DNA of 64,000 nucleotides from Enterobacter cloacae complex sp. R_G8 (GCF_024599795.1 NZ_CP102246.1:1364001-1428000), one strand, 5' to 3'; counted from the first letter of the stretch, positions 14,179 through 23,588 are shown. The notes: a model not told the origin generated them from the letters alone. Numbers and translations: made by a program.

Positions 14179-14517
14179 GTGCAGTGCATCAGCATCCGTA
14201 ACCGTCTGAATGATTTTATGCAGGCGAACGGCGCGGAGCTGGCCGCCGCCCTTGCCCCGGAGCTGATGAATTATTCCGGGCAGCATTCCGCCATTCAGCG
14301 CTGTGCCATGCAGCACTCGATCGACTATCTGCCTGAGGCGCTGCAGGTCTGGCTGGCCGCCGGTGAAAAAATTAATTATTCGGCGCAGGATAATGACATT
14401 TTAACGGCCATCGGATACAGGCCTGACGCGGCTTCGCGCGATGATAATCGTGAAAAATTCACACCTGCACAGAACCTGAATTACACCCGCCGACGCGCAG
14501 AGCTGGCCGCGCAGTAG
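14179..14517 (+). CDS. Phage-like hypothetical protein, possibly truncated (P2-type prophage fragment)
   Basis: 112 residues. The start is uncertain; protein-like sequence begins near N-D-F-M-Q-A-N-G-A-E-L (about 14206). GC content is clearly above that of the flanking DNA. The text S-I-D-Y-L-P-E-A-L-Q-V-W-L-A-A-G and F-T-P-A-Q-N-L-N-Y-T-R-R-R-A-E-L-A recalls small proteins near the replication gene of P2-like prophages, though I cannot name the gene. Together with the downstream non-coding stretch it looks like a remnant of such a prophage. Confidence 0.4.
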   Translation: MQCISIRNRLNDFMQANGAELAAALAPELMNYSGQHSAIQRCAMQHSIDYLPEALQVWLAAGEKINYSAQDNDILTAIGYRPDAASRDDNREKFTPAQNLNYTRRRAELAAQ

Positions 14518-14874
14518 TCCTTTCAAAAATTCCCGAAAAACCCGCCTTTTTCCCCTAAAAAGCCATGCATGCAAAAGGTGCATGGTTTTGCATGCGTTTT
14601 GCCGACACTGGATCCCCCGCCAGCGCCAGCACTGGCGCGCCCTGAGGCCGGTCATGCACCTGCATTAAAAGCGCCCCCTTAAGCGGGCAGGCGAGGCGGG
14701 GACAGCATTGCGAGCATAATCGTGTATACCAACAAGTCCCCGTTGTGATTACACAAGGCGGATTAAATTGCATTCGACATTAAAATAATGTCCATGGAGC
14801 TCTTGTAACACTCATTTTTAAGAGGTGGATCCGGGCTTCATCTAAACATAAGATGGTATCCTTACTGGTCTATT
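14518..14874. other. Non-coding prophage-like DNA and promoter region of the two-gene operon
   Basis: The left half is GC-rich with overlapping palindromes (GCATGC words at 14565-14595; GCCAGCGCCAGCACTGGC at about 14620) and looks like the intergenic DNA downstream of replication genes in P2-like prophages. The composition drops sharply after about 14760, where AT-rich sequence begins and must hold the promoter of the operon starting at 14875. The composition break suggests an insertion junction. Confidence 0.45.
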
Positions 14875-15753
14875 ATGCGCACGGAGCAAAATGAAGTGGC
14901 TATAGTTGAATTGCACTTTGATGGTGACATTGCACAAGATCACCAGGTTTCTTTAAGGACTCTTTCAAAAAGCTTAGGACACTTGCAGAGTGCCCTAGAT
15001 AGAGCATATCTGGATATTAAATATGGTAATCTTTGGAAATATGCAAAGATGCACCATGAATATTATAAAGATGTTGAAATGTTGGTGCAGCCTCCTAGGG
15101 AAGGCGGATATATTATCGATTTCTTTTCGAAAAAAGAAATTACTAAGAATGTTGTTGCTAGGGTCTCAAATGCAATAAGTAATGCCATAAGCGAAGCACA
15201 GCAAGATGGTTTAGAAAATGCTGATACTATCAGTAAAAGTTTAGAAACAAAACGGGCACAAATTTCCGATGATTTAATTGAGCCTCGTGAGTATCAAGAG
15301 CTTTTAGAGAGACCTGACGCTGCTGTTAATCGCCGTTATGGGGATAGAGCCATTGTGAGAGAAATAGACCAAATGTTAGCAGTTATTAGATCTCAACACT
15401 CTGGTGATAGCACTTTAGAAATTTCGTTGACAGCTGATCGCACGCAAGTTTATGAATTTAACAGATCTAAAGCTAATGCTTTTCATAGAGTTGTCACTAG
15501 GAAAAAACTGGGAGACCCTGTAATTTATCGTGTGAAGGTATCAGAAATGGATTTGGACTATCTTTCTGCTAAAATGAGAAACACTTTCAATGATGCAGTG
15601 AGCACACTCAGATTCGCTTCAAAGGAAGACTTTCAAGAGGTGCTTCCTTATTTTCAAAATGAAGAAGAAATGATTTTTTTAGGCGCACCTTACATTGAAT
15701 ATGGCGCTTTTGACCCATCTTGCGGAGATGTATATTTTATACAGGTGTATTAA
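14875..15753 (+). CDS. Unrecognised soluble protein, first gene of an AT-rich two-gene cargo operon
   Basis: 292 residues. No signal peptide or membrane segment. The N-terminus (V-A-I-V-E-L-H-F-D-G-D-I) is beta-like; about 25-150 is helical (S-L-R-T-L-S-K-S-L-G-H-L-Q-S-A-L-D-R-A); the C-terminal third is mixed (D-S-T-L-E-I-S-L-T-A-D-R-T-Q-V-Y-E-F). No catalytic motif was found. Codon use is AT-rich, far from the core genes. The ribosome site is weak. Its stop overlaps the next start (TAATG), so the membrane protein behind it is translated from the same message. Position between a prophage fragment and an integrase is where defence cargo is often found; a sensor or regulator role is inference. 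Confidence 0.7.
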   Translation: MRTEQNEVAIVELHFDGDIAQDHQVSLRTLSKSLGHLQSALDRAYLDIKYGNLWKYAKMHHEYYKDVEMLVQPPREGGYIIDFFSKKEITKNVVARVSNAISNAISEAQQDGLENADTISKSLETKRAQISDDLIEPREYQELLERPDAAVNRRYGDRAIVREIDQMLAVIRSQHSGDSTLEISLTADRTQVYEFNRSKANAFHRVVTRKKLGDPVIYRVKVSEMDLDYLSAKMRNTFNDAVSTLRFASKEDFQEVLPYFQNEEEMIFLGAPYIEYGAFDPSCGDVYFIQVY

Positions 15754-16412
15754 TGGATGAGTTAGCAAAGAAAGTCCAAGAAAAATATATCGAGGATCTT
15801 ACTAATAAGTATCCGCTTCATCGGTTTTTGGTATTGTTTATTGTTATTTTCTTTATGCTAACTTATCAAACTGGTAACGCTGATATTTACAATATTATGG
15901 ATGAAACAAATGTTAAGGAACTCTTTGATTTTCAAGGTGGTTTGCTTTCAAAATTATCTATGCTCCAGTTGATTCAATGTCTAATGATCTCGTGTTTTTT
16001 GAATTACTCACATAAAAAAATAAATATTTCAATATTTAACTTGTTGGTTTCGTTTTGTGATTTTAAAAAATACACATCCGACATTCATGACAAATATAAA
16101 TCCTTAAAAAGAAATGACGCATATGATCTCTTCCTTGTCAAAGAAGTAGATAAAAAAATAAGTGAAAAAAAATCGCAGTTTCGCATTTCTTTGATTAATT
16201 CAGAGCTGGTTTTTTCTTTTTTGTTTTGTGTGTTTTGGAGTTTTCATGGTTCTATTTTTAACATCATTTTAGTATTTTCATTATTGACTCTTTGGGTTTA
16301 TATGCAGTGGGCGAGTTATAAGTTTTATATAATTGATTTCTTCCCACTATATGTGGCAAAGAAATACTTATTAGATGAGCCGATAGTTATTGCAGATGGC
16401 TTTCATGATTGA
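15753..16412 (+). CDS. Unrecognised four-helix membrane protein, second gene of the cargo operon
   Basis: 219 residues from ATG 15753 (an upstream in-frame ATG at 15720 lies inside the first gene). Predicted helices at about 24-38, 68-84, 150-164 and 168-184, with a long charged cytoplasmic loop (about 103-148, K-K-Y-T-S-D-I-H-D-K-Y-K-S-L-K-R). The first helix follows a 23-residue charged start. Very AT-rich, like its partner. A soluble protein coupled to a small polytopic membrane protein resembles sensor-effector layouts in abortive-infection systems, where the membrane part depolarises the cell, but no homologue is recognised. It ends 30 bases before the convergent integrase. Confidence 0.7.
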   Translation: MDELAKKVQEKYIEDLTNKYPLHRFLVLFIVIFFMLTYQTGNADIYNIMDETNVKELFDFQGGLLSKLSMLQLIQCLMISCFLNYSHKKINISIFNLLVSFCDFKKYTSDIHDKYKSLKRNDAYDLFLVKEVDKKISEKKSQFRISLINSELVFSFLFCVFWSFHGSIFNIILVFSLLTLWVYMQWASYKFYIIDFFPLYVAKKYLLDEPIVIADGFHD

Positions 16413-16441
16413 AAGCCATTTTACTTTTTCAAAATTTTAAT

Positions 16442-17635
16442 TTATTTGTATCCTTCTATCAATAATCCCCACCATGATAGAATTTCTCTACGCTGTTCGA
16501 GGTACAAGGCTCGATTATAGGCTCTTCTTACTTCATCCTTATCAACGTGGGAAAGGGCAGCCTCAATAACATCGGGATTAAAACCGGCCTCATTTAGAGC
16601 TGTACTTGCGATAGAACGTAACCCATGAGCAACTAATTTCCCACCATAACCTATTCGCTTAAGTGCAGCATTGGCCGTTTGACTATTCATAAGCTGTTTT
16701 GGATCATTTCTGCTGGGAAAAACATGTTCTCGATGTGCGCTAATAGGCTTCATCACATCCAGCATTTCCAATGCTTGTGGTGACAAAGGAACAATGTGTT
16801 CACGCTTAGCCTTCATTCGTTCGGCTGGAATTGTCCAGAGCTTTGCTTCGAGATCGATCTCTGCCCACCGTGTACCGGAGGCTTCAGAAGGGCGCACAAG
16901 GGTCAGGAGCTGCCATTCAATGAGACAGCGCGTCGGGACAGACAGATTTGACATTACGAGAGAACGCATAAGCTTCGGTAATTCTTCCGGTCGCAGTGTC
17001 GGCATATTTTGTTTTTTGGGCTTCTCAAAGGCCATCCCAACACCGGATGCTGGATTGGCATCAATCAAACCAGTGTTTACCGCATAAATCATTATTTCGT
17101 TAATACGCTGTACTAGGCGGCGAACTGTTTCCAGTGCCCCTCGTGCTTTGATTGGCTCAAGTGCTTCAACCAATGTTCGGGCGTTGATTTTTTGGACTGG
17201 GATCTCCCCGATGGCTGGGAATACGTCTTTTTCCAGTGAGCGCCATATATCTTTTGCGTAATCGGGGGTAACGCTTTTGCTTTTTAGCTGGAACCAGTTA
17301 GAGGCGACCGTTGAAAAGATACTGTCCAGTGCGATTTGCTGCTGTTCCTCTGCAACTTCAGCTTGAATTTGCGGGTCGATTCCGTTGGCTAATAATGCAA
17401 GGTAATCAGCTCTTAACCCTCGGGCATCAGCAAGCGAAAGAGCAGGGAAGGCACCGAGCCCCATCATTGTCCGCTGCTTTGTTGCCGGACGTTGATAACG
17501 GAAACGCCAGAGTTTTTTCCTGCTGGTTTTCACTATAAGGAAAAGCCCATCGCCATCATGCAGCGTTAGATCCTTCTCTAACGCTTTAGCGCGCAGAACT
17601 TCGGTGTTGGTCAGCGGGCGTGTAGTCCGTGGCAC
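16442..17635 (-). CDS. P4-like tyrosine integrase of the ssrA island
   Basis: 397 residues from GTG 17635 (GGGAG eight bases before it); relatives begin at this P-R-T-T-R-P-L-T-N-T-E-V. A longer frame to 17725 starts next to the ssrA terminator. The N-terminus is the arm-binding DUF4102-type domain (K-D-L-T-L-H-D-G-D-G-L-F-L-I-V-K), the middle the core-binding domain, and the C-terminus the catalytic domain with R (R-P-S-E-A-S-G), H-G-L-R, an H in L-S-H-V-D-K and Tyr in R-A-Y-N-R. The gene directly follows ssrA on the same strand, the usual arrangement for integrases that use the tmRNA 3' end as attachment site. It appears intact. Confidence 0.9.
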   Translation of the reverse strand: MPRTTRPLTNTEVLRAKALEKDLTLHDGDGLFLIVKTSRKKLWRFRYQRPATKQRTMMGLGAFPALSLADARGLRADYLALLANGIDPQIQAEVAEEQQQIALDSIFSTVASNWFQLKSKSVTPDYAKDIWRSLEKDVFPAIGEIPVQKINARTLVEALEPIKARGALETVRRLVQRINEIMIYAVNTGLIDANPASGVGMAFEKPKKQNMPTLRPEELPKLMRSLVMSNLSVPTRCLIEWQLLTLVRPSEASGTRWAEIDLEAKLWTIPAERMKAKREHIVPLSPQALEMLDVMKPISAHREHVFPSRNDPKQLMNSQTANAALKRIGYGGKLVAHGLRSIASTALNEAGFNPDVIEAALSHVDKDEVRRAYNRALYLEQRREILSWWGLLIEGYK

Positions 17636-17723
17636 TATGGCCGCTCCCTCATGAATTGGTATACCTAAACGTATATCAATAATCACCGGATTTAGCCGGA
17701 TGTTCTCGGACAACGACAGGCAC

Positions 17724-17758
17724 AAAAAAGCCCGCAGGGCTTGCGCCGTGCGGGCTTT
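17724..17758 (-). terminator. Terminator of ssrA
   Basis: Stem AAAGCCCGCA/TGCGGGCTTT with a 12-base loop, followed by T-run on the minus strand, 45 bases beyond the tmRNA 3' end. Copies of this region recur near 11620 and, degenerate, near 6700. Confidence 0.85.
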
Positions 17759-17802
17759 CAGGACTTCATCAGTCGACTCTGGTGATCGCCGATGGAGAAT
17801 TT

Positions 17803-18166
17803 TGGTGGAGCTGGCGGGAGTTGAACCCGCGTCCGAAATTTCTACATCCTCGGTACTACATGCTTAGTTTGTCTTTACATTCGCACGCCAGCTGCGGACA
17901 GACACGCCACTAACGAACTAGCCTGATTAGTTTTAACGCTTCAACCCCAGGCAGGGCTTCCACGCGATCTCTTTTGGGTTTGACCTCTCTTTGATCCCCG
18001 TCTTAAGAGCGGAAGCTAGGGAGAGAGGGCTCAGAGCAGGTTATTAAGCTGCTAAAGCGTAGTTTTCGTCGTTTGCGACTATTTTTTTGCGGCTTTTAAC
18101 GAGGCAAACCGCCCCTCGGCATGCACCTTGGGTTTCGCAAATCCCGTCGAATCCAGAATCAGCCCC
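17803..18166 (-). ncRNA. ssrA: Transfer-messenger RNA (tmRNA, 10Sa RNA)
   Basis: 364 bases, from GGGGCTGATTCTGGATTC at 18166 to the encoded CCA at 17803. The tRNA-like ends and the four pseudoknot regions correspond to E. coli tmRNA (363 bases). The tag frame (18076-18041) reads A-N-D-E-N-Y-A-L-A-A followed by two stops. With SmpB it frees stalled ribosomes and tags the unfinished protein for proteolysis. The 3' end doubles as the attachment site of the adjacent integrase; the sequence up to CCA is intact, so insertion preserved function. Confidence 0.97.
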
Positions 18167-18255
18167 AATAGTGTTGAACTCAGTATACCAGATTTCACTT
18201 CCTGGATACCAGCCCGGAACGCTAACTTATTGAATAGTACAATAAGTGTGCAGAA

Positions 18256-18738
18256 TCAACGTCCTGCGTTTTTCATAATACGTGCTTTGTCGAGCTGCCA
18301 TTCGCGCTCTTTCAGATCAGTACGTTTGTCGTGCTGTTTTTTACCTTTAGCGACGCCCACTTTCACTTTGCACCAGGCGTTTTTCCAGTACAGCGACAGT
18401 GCGACCACGGTAAACCCTTCACGGTTAATGCGCCCGTAAAGGGATTCCAGCTCACGCTTGTTCAGCAGCAGCTTACGGGTGCGCGTTGGGTCACACACGT
18501 AGTGCGAAGAGGCGACGGTCAGCGGCGTAAAGTTGGCACCGAACAGGAAGGCTTCGCCATCTTTTAGGATCACATAGCTATCGCCGATGTTGGCTTTCCC
18601 GGCGCGCAGCGATTTTACTTCCCAGCCCTGCAGGGCAAGGCCAGCTTCAAATTCTTCTTCAATGAAATACTCATGGCGAGCACGCTTGTTGAGCGCAATG
18701 GTCGCCGAGCCTGGTTTATGTGCTTTTTTCTTCGTCAT
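18256..18738 (-). CDS. smpB: SmpB, tmRNA-binding protein
   Basis: 160 residues, same as the E. coli protein. It binds the tRNA-like part of tmRNA and takes the place of an anticodon stem in the ribosome. Recognisable features: [14 protein letters not shown] near the start, [28 protein letters not shown], and the basic tail ([15 protein letters not shown]) that enters the decoding site. Followed about 90 bases later by ssrA on the same strand; divergent from ratA. Confidence 0.96.
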   Translation of the reverse strand: MTKKKAHKPGSATIALNKRARHEYFIEEEFEAGLALQGWEVKSLRAGKANIGDSYVILKDGEAFLFGANFTPLTVASSHYVCDPTRTRKLLLNKRELESLYGRINREGFTVVALSLYWKNAWCKVKVGVAKGKKQHDKRTDLKEREWQLDKARIMKNAGR

Positions 18739-18855
18739 AAGTGTCGTAAAGCCGTCGGTAATCTGATTTCAAAAAGTCACCTCATTGCGTCCTGTGAGGT
18801 CTAACGCGCTATCTTAGCACGAGATGAGGCTTAGCGTTTTTTTAACAGGTGATAA

Positions 18856-19332
18856 ATGTTATTATTTGTCCGTTGTGTGACCATGGGAAATGCTATGCCT
18901 CAGATTAGCCGTACTGCGCTTGTACCTTACAGCGCGGAACAAATGTATCAGTTAGTGAACGATGTTCAGTCCTATCCAGAATTTATTCCGGGATGCACCG
19001 GGAGCCGCGTTCTGGAGTCAGGCCCGACGCAGATGACGGCGGCGGTGGATGTCTCCAAAGCGGGGATCAGCAAGACGTTCACCACCCGCAATACGCTGAC
19101 GAGCAATCAGAGTATTTTGATGCATCTGGTGGATGGTCCGTTTAAGACCCTGATGGGAGGCTGGAAGTTTACGCCGCTGAGCGCTGATGCCTGCCGCATC
19201 GAGTTCCATCTGGACTTTGAGTTTACCAATAAGCTGATTGAGCTGGCGTTTGGCCGCATCTTCAAAGAGCTGGCGTCCAATATGGTTCAGGCGTTCACGA
19301 CCCGCGCCAAAGAGGTCTACAGTGTCGCATAA
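18856..19332 (+). CDS. ratA: RatA, START-fold protein (ribosome association toxin / ubiquinone-binding family)
   Basis: 158 residues, same length as E. coli YfjG; an internal ATG at 18895 ([10 protein letters not shown]) is the start used in other annotations. The START/coenzyme Q-binding fold shows in [28 protein letters not shown] and [12 protein letters not shown]. It has been reported to block 70S formation in E. coli, while relatives (Coq10) carry ubiquinone. Overlaps ratB by 11 bases. Confidence 0.92.
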   Translation: MLLFVRCVTMGNAMPQISRTALVPYSAEQMYQLVNDVQSYPEFIPGCTGSRVLESGPTQMTAAVDVSKAGISKTFTTRNTLTSNQSILMHLVDGPFKTLMGGWKFTPLSADACRIEFHLDFEFTNKLIELAFGRIFKELASNMVQAFTTRAKEVYSVA

Positions 19333-19609
19333 GATAGCGGTGGAAGTGGTCTATGCGTTGCCGGAGAAGCAGTATCTGCAGCGCGTGACGCTGGAAGAGG
19401 GCGCAACCGTTGAGGCGGCTATCCGCGCCTCCGGCATTCTGGAGCTTCGTCGCGATATCGATCTGGCAAAAAATAAAGTCGGCATTTACAGCCGTCCAGT
19501 GAAGTTGGGTGATGTGCTGAAAGAGGGCGACCGGGTGGAGATTTATCGTCCGCTGATTGCCGACCCGAAAGAGCTGCGTCGCCAGCGTGCGGAGAAATCA
19601 GGTAAGTAG
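19322..19609 (+). CDS. ratB: RatB, RnfH-family ubiquitin-like fold protein
   Basis: 95 residues from GTG 19322, inside the end of ratA, with AGAGGT five bases before it. The sequence [14 protein letters not shown] and [18 protein letters not shown] matches E. coli YfjF over its length. Role unknown; named as possible antitoxin of RatA, which has not been firmly shown. Confidence 0.92.
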   Translation: MSHKIAVEVVYALPEKQYLQRVTLEEGATVEAAIRASGILELRRDIDLAKNKVGIYSRPVKLGDVLKEGDRVEIYRPLIADPKELRRQRAEKSGK

Positions 19610-19617
19610 TGCTTTCT

Positions 19618-19651
19618 TCCCCCGGTGGCGCTGCGCTTACCGGGGCTACGA
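19618..19651. repeat. REP-like palindromic element
   Basis: CCCCGGTGGCGCTGCGCTTACCGGGGCTAC: GC-rich imperfect palindrome ending in GGGGCTACG, typical of enterobacterial REP units, just after ratB. Confidence 0.7.
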
Positions 19652-19672
19652 TCCAGTGCGAAATGTCGATAC

Positions 19673-19700
19673 AAAAAAGGTGCTCAATGAGCACCTTTTT
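19673..19700. terminator. Bidirectional terminator between ratB and bamE
   Basis: AAAAAGGTGCTC AAT GAGCACCTTTTT: a stem of about 11 bp flanked by A and T runs, so it can stop ratB and bamE transcripts from both sides. Confidence 0.9.
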
Positions 19701-19717
19701 GCATTTCTGACGCCGGA

Positions 19718-20056
19718 TTATTTGGTCAGGGCAGGCTTGTTGTCGATGTTGGTCAACACACCGGCGCTGCTGAAGGTCAGCGTCAGGGTCTGCTGGGTCA
19801 CATCTTCGTGGCCTGGCTGCTGACGGAATACATAGAACCAGGTGTTGGTGCCGAACGGATCGGACATCATCGGGGTTCCCAGTGCATAAGCGACCTGCTG
19901 TTGTGTCATCCCTACACGGATTTTAGACACATCGTTAGGGGTAAGGTAGTTCCCCTGGTTGATGTCAGGACGGTAAACCACTTTCTCCAGAGTGGAACAG
20001 CCTGCGGTCAACATCAGAAGAACCGCAGCGGCAGCGGTCAGCGTTTTACAGCGCAT
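19718..20056 (-). CDS. bamE: BamE, outer-membrane lipoprotein of the BAM complex
   Basis: 112 residues. Lipoprotein signal peptide with lipobox L-T-A-G-C (Cys20), then [13 protein letters not shown] and the SmpA/OmlA fold ([17 protein letters not shown]). It stabilises BamA-BamD in outer-membrane protein assembly; BamD is also in this window (39441-40178). Same size as E. coli BamE. Confidence 0.96.
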   Translation of the reverse strand: MRCKTLTAAAAVLLMLTAGCSTLEKVVYRPDINQGNYLTPNDVSKIRVGMTQQQVAYALGTPMMSDPFGTNTWFYVFRQQPGHEDVTQQTLTLTFSSAGVLTNIDNKPALTK

Positions 20057-20194
20057 AGTGATTTGATTCCTTTTCGGGCCCGAGCAGTACGCGGCTCATA
20101 TGTAATATGCCGATGATAATAGACCTTGCCCCACTTTGAAACCGGTCTGGCGGCGTTTTTGTTGTTCTGTATGACCCTGAGATCCCGAAAAAGT

Positions 20195-21856
20195 TTATGC
20201 CGCCAGCAGTTCTTTCGCATTCGCGAGCGTGTTGCGGGTGACTTCGCTGCCTCCCAGCAGACGAGCCAGCTCCTGCAGACGCGAGCGTTTATCCAGCGGT
20301 TTCATGTGCGTTTCGGTCATTTCACCGTCCGTTTCTTTGCTCACGATAAAATGATGATGACCACAGCCCGCCACCTGCGGCAGGTGGGTGACGCACATCA
20401 CCTGCGTTGATTCGCCCAGCTGGCGCAGCAGTTTACCCACCACCGCGGCTGTCGGGCCGCTGATCCCCACATCCACTTCATCGAAAATCAGCGCCGGGGT
20501 TTCCATTTTACGGGCGGTGATAACCTGAATCGCCAGAGCAATACGGGAGAGCTCACCGCCGGATGCCACTTTGGAAATAGGCTGTAACGGCTGGCCTGGG
20601 TTGGTGGTGACACGGAACTCGATGCGATCCGCGCCTTCCGCCGTCAGGGAGTTCTCTTCGAAGCGAACATCAATCGTGAATACGCCGTGTGGCATCGCCA
20701 GCGTATGCATGCTGTCGGTGATGTGCTGGCTGAGTTCCTGAGCATAATGCAGACGAACATCATGCAGCTGTTTCGCCGTAGTCAGCGCCTGCTGATGATG
20801 CTGGTTTACCGCCAGAGTCAGCGTTTCCAGTGAATCAGCCTGATCGTCGAGTTGCTGCTGTTCATCAAGGAGAGACTGATAGAACGCAGGCAACTCTTCC
20901 GGCGTGACGTGGTGCTTGCGCGCCAGCGAAATCTGACGGGAAATGCGCTGTTCCAGCTCAAACAGACGGTTGGGGTCGAGATCCAGACGTTCACAGTAGT
21001 GGCGCAGTTCATCACCGGCTTCAGAGATTTGAATCGCCGCTTCTTCCAGCATATCCAGTACGCCAGACAGTTTGCTGTCCATGCCCGCCAGCTCGGTAAC
21101 AAGCTGACGCACGTTATACAGCTGGCTTTGCAGATTAACGTCTTCGCCATCTGCCAGTAAGGTGAGGGCGTTCTGGCTGGTAGAGAGCAGATGGCCACTG
21201 TTGGCCAGACGCTTGTACTCTTCGTCAATGAGTTCGAACTCACCCGCCTGCGGATTAAACTCGTTCAGTTCTTTGAGCTGATACTCCAGCAGTTCGGCGC
21301 GTGCGGCACGCTCCTGGCTTTGCTGCTGGTGCTGAGCCAGCTCGCGGCAGCTCTGGTGCCACTGGTGATAGTGTTCTGCCATCAACTGAGTAAGTGCATA
21401 CTCACCTGCATAGCCATCGAGCAGCGATTTTTGCTGCTCCGGCTTAACCAGCTGCTGATGCGCGTGCTGACCATGGATCTGAATAAGCAACTGGCCCAGC
21501 TCGCGAAGCTGAGAAAGCGGTACCGCCGTACCGTTGATAAAACCGCGTGAACGACCGTCGCTGCTGATAACGCGACGAAGTAAACACTCACGTCCATCTT
21601 CAAGCTGGTTTTCTTCGAGCCAGCGTAGGGCTGCAGGGGTGTCTTTCAGGGAGAAGCGAGCGCAGAGGTCAGCACGGTTGGCGCCCATGCGCACCATGTC
21701 ACCCTCAGCACGCCCACCAAGGCACAAGCCGAGGGCATCTATGGCAATGGATTTACCCGCACCGGTTTCCCCGGTGATCGCCGTCATGCCGCTGTGGAAA
21801 TCGATCTCAAGCTCACGAACAATGGCAAAGTTGCTGATGGTCAGTTGTGCCAGCAT
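20195..21856 (-). CDS. recN: RecN, SMC-like DNA repair ATPase
   Basis: 553 residues, as in E. coli. Walker A G-E-T-G-A-G-K-S at 29-36, a long coiled-coil centre (about 160-350, rich in Q, E and L), and the C-terminal A-S-G-G-E-L-S-R signature plus Walker B F-D-E-V-D-V-G. It gathers broken DNA ends for RecA-dependent double-strand break repair. Three LexA boxes precede the start, so it is strongly SOS-induced. E. coli RecN is a ClpXP substrate through a C-terminal A-A; here the end also reads L-L-A-A. Confidence 0.97.
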   Translation of the reverse strand: MLAQLTISNFAIVRELEIDFHSGMTAITGETGAGKSIAIDALGLCLGGRAEGDMVRMGANRADLCARFSLKDTPAALRWLEENQLEDGRECLLRRVISSDGRSRGFINGTAVPLSQLRELGQLLIQIHGQHAHQQLVKPEQQKSLLDGYAGEYALTQLMAEHYHQWHQSCRELAQHQQQSQERAARAELLEYQLKELNEFNPQAGEFELIDEEYKRLANSGHLLSTSQNALTLLADGEDVNLQSQLYNVRQLVTELAGMDSKLSGVLDMLEEAAIQISEAGDELRHYCERLDLDPNRLFELEQRISRQISLARKHHVTPEELPAFYQSLLDEQQQLDDQADSLETLTLAVNQHHQQALTTAKQLHDVRLHYAQELSQHITDSMHTLAMPHGVFTIDVRFEENSLTAEGADRIEFRVTTNPGQPLQPISKVASGGELSRIALAIQVITARKMETPALIFDEVDVGISGPTAAVVGKLLRQLGESTQVMCVTHLPQVAGCGHHHFIVSKETDGEMTETHMKPLDKRSRLQELARLLGGSEVTRNTLANAKELLAA

Positions 21857-21866
21857 AATTGTTTTC

Positions 21867-21922
21867 CTGTATGAAAAACCATAACTGTGTTTTCATACAG
21901 TATAAACTGGTTTTTTATACAG
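21867..21922 (-). promoter_or_regulatory. Three LexA boxes of the recN promoter
   Basis: CTG-N10-CAG palindromes at 21907-21922 and 21885-21900 are perfect in the outer triplets; a third at 21867-21882 has CAT in place of CAG. They end 11 bases before the recN ATG. Multiple LexA sites are also known upstream of E. coli recN and give tight SOS control. Confidence 0.9.
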
Positions 21923-21941
21923 TAAAGTGCTGGATGCAAAA

Positions 21942-22820
21942 TCAGAACAATTTTTTTGACCAGCCAAGCTTCGAGCTTAATGTATTGAAATAGCTGTAAT
22001 CTTTCGGGTGAATAAGGTTCAGGTGGTAATCACACCGACGAATCAGTACATCTTCACCTTCCTGAATAGGCAGTGCGATCTGGCTGTCGCAGCTGATCTC
22101 CAGGTCATTACGGCGGTGCGAGAAACGCAGGCGGATGGTGCTGCTGCCGTTAATCACCAGCGGGCGGGCAGAAAGGGTGTGCGGGAACATCGGCACCAGC
22201 GTAATGGCATCCAGCGAAGGCGTGAGGATTGGTCCTCCCGCGGAAAGCGAATAGGCGGTCGAGCCCGTCGGCGTGGAGATAATCAGCCCGTCAGAGCGCT
22301 GGGAGAACGCGAAGATTTCATCGATATACACTTCGAACTCAATCATATGCGCCACTTTACCGGGGTGAAGCACCACCTCGTTAATGGCGGTACTGATGCG
22401 TTTCTGGCAGTCCTGCTGACACACCTGCGCTTCCAGTAAAAAACGTTTTTCGCTGATGTAGTGTCCTTCCAGCACATCGGCCAGCTGCTGCTGCGCGTTG
22501 TCCGGGTCAAGGTCGGTCAGAAAACCGAGATTGCCACGGTTGATGCCGATGACTTTTATGTCGTAGCGCGCCAGCGTGCGGGCCGCGCCGAGCATGTTGC
22601 CGTCGCCGCCGACCACCACGGCGAGATCCGCCTGCTGTCCAATCTCTGCCAGCGTGCCGGTTTTGACGCTCTTAAGCTGCAGCTCCTGAGCGATCTGCTG
22701 CTCAACCATCACCTCATAGCCTTTGCTACACAGCCAGCGATACAACATTTCATGTGTCGTCAATGCCGTAGGGTGACGCGGGTGCCCGACGATCCCAATA
22801 CACCTGAAATGATTATTCAT
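21942..22820 (-). CDS. nadK: NadK, NAD kinase
   Basis: 292 residues from ATG 22820 ([12 protein letters not shown]), the E. coli start; the frame is open further up to 22895 but that part overlaps the grpE promoter. Signature motifs [11 protein letters not shown] (ATP) and [15 protein letters not shown] (NAD). It makes NADP from NAD and ATP in the cytoplasm. NadB, an early enzyme of NAD synthesis, is at the other end of this window. Confidence 0.97.
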   Translation of the reverse strand: MNNHFRCIGIVGHPRHPTALTTHEMLYRWLCSKGYEVMVEQQIAQELQLKSVKTGTLAEIGQQADLAVVVGGDGNMLGAARTLARYDIKVIGINRGNLGFLTDLDPDNAQQQLADVLEGHYISEKRFLLEAQVCQQDCQKRISTAINEVVLHPGKVAHMIEFEVYIDEIFAFSQRSDGLIISTPTGSTAYSLSAGGPILTPSLDAITLVPMFPHTLSARPLVINGSSTIRLRFSHRRNDLEISCDSQIALPIQEGEDVLIRRCDYHLNLIHPKDYSYFNTLSSKLGWSKKLF

Positions 22821-22867
22821 TTTCTGGAGGTCCTTGTGCCTGATGAATGATGACAATCTCTCTTGTT

Positions 22868-22898
22868 CCCTTGAATCCAGGAAACTGATCCCCATAAT
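22868..22898 (+). promoter_or_regulatory. Sigma-32 heat-shock promoter of grpE
   Basis: CCCTTGAA followed after 14 bases by CCCCATAAT, close to the heat-shock consensus, 45 bases before the grpE start. Confidence 0.8.
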
Positions 22899-22942
22899 AA
22901 GCGAAGTTAGCGAGATGAATGCAGAAAAACGCGGAGAAATTC

Positions 22943-23536
22943 ATGAGTAGTAAAGAACAGAAAACGCCTGAGGGGCAAGCCCCTGAAGAAATTATCACGG
23001 AACAGCACGATGACGTTGAGGCTGTAGAGCCAGACGCATCTGCTGAGCAGGTGGACCCGCGCGATGAAAAAATTGCGAATCTGGAAGCCCAACTGGTAGA
23101 AGCACAGAATCGCGAACGCGACAGTGTTCTGCGCATCAAGGCGGAAATGGAAAACCTGCGTCGTCGTACCGAACAGGACGTTGAGAAGGCGCATAAGTTT
23201 GCGCTGGAGAAATTCGTCAACGAACTGCTGCCGGTAATCGACAGCCTCGATCGCGCGCTGGAAGTGGCTGATAAAGCGAATCCGGACAACGCGGCAATGA
23301 TCGAAGGTATCGAACTGACGCTGAAATCCATGCTGGACGTGGTGCGTAAGTTCGGCGTGGAAGTGATTGCCGATACCGACGTCCCGCTGGATCCTAACGT
23401 ACACCAGGCGATTGCGATGGTGGAATCAGAAGACGTTGAAGCCGGTAAAGTGCTGGGCGTGATGCAGAAAGGGTATACCCTGAACGGCCGTACCATCCGT
23501 GCTGCGATGGTGACCGTGGCGAAAGCGAAAGCGTAA
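22943..23536 (+). CDS. grpE: GrpE, nucleotide exchange factor for DnaK
   Basis: 197 residues from ATG 22943, matching E. coli length; the longer frame from 22919 has no better site. An acidic disordered start leads to the long paired helix ([11 protein letters not shown], about 40-90) and a C-terminal beta domain ([10 protein letters not shown]). It releases ADP from DnaK and acts as a thermosensor. Preceded by a heat-shock promoter. Confidence 0.96.
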   Translation: MSSKEQKTPEGQAPEEIITEQHDDVEAVEPDASAEQVDPRDEKIANLEAQLVEAQNRERDSVLRIKAEMENLRRRTEQDVEKAHKFALEKFVNELLPVIDSLDRALEVADKANPDNAAMIEGIELTLKSMLDVVRKFGVEVIADTDVPLDPNVHQAIAMVESEDVEAGKVLGVMQKGYTLNGRTIRAAMVTVAKAKA

Positions 23537-23547
23537 TTTGCCGTCCC

Positions 23548-23583
23548 GTAGTGCCGGGCGGCGGCTTCGCCTTGCCCGGCCTA
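23548..23583. repeat. REP element after grpE
   Basis: GTAGTGCCGGGCGGCGGC then TTCGCCTTGCCCGGCCTAC: the standard enterobacterial REP palindrome between two convergent genes (grpE and the CorC-like gene). Confidence 0.9.
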
Positions 23584-23588
23584 CAACA

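Noticed and set aside
17636..17725. Longer integrase start at 17725
   Set aside because: It would begin within the ssrA terminator, and the added 30 residues do not look like the arm-binding domain, which begins at the GTG at 17635.
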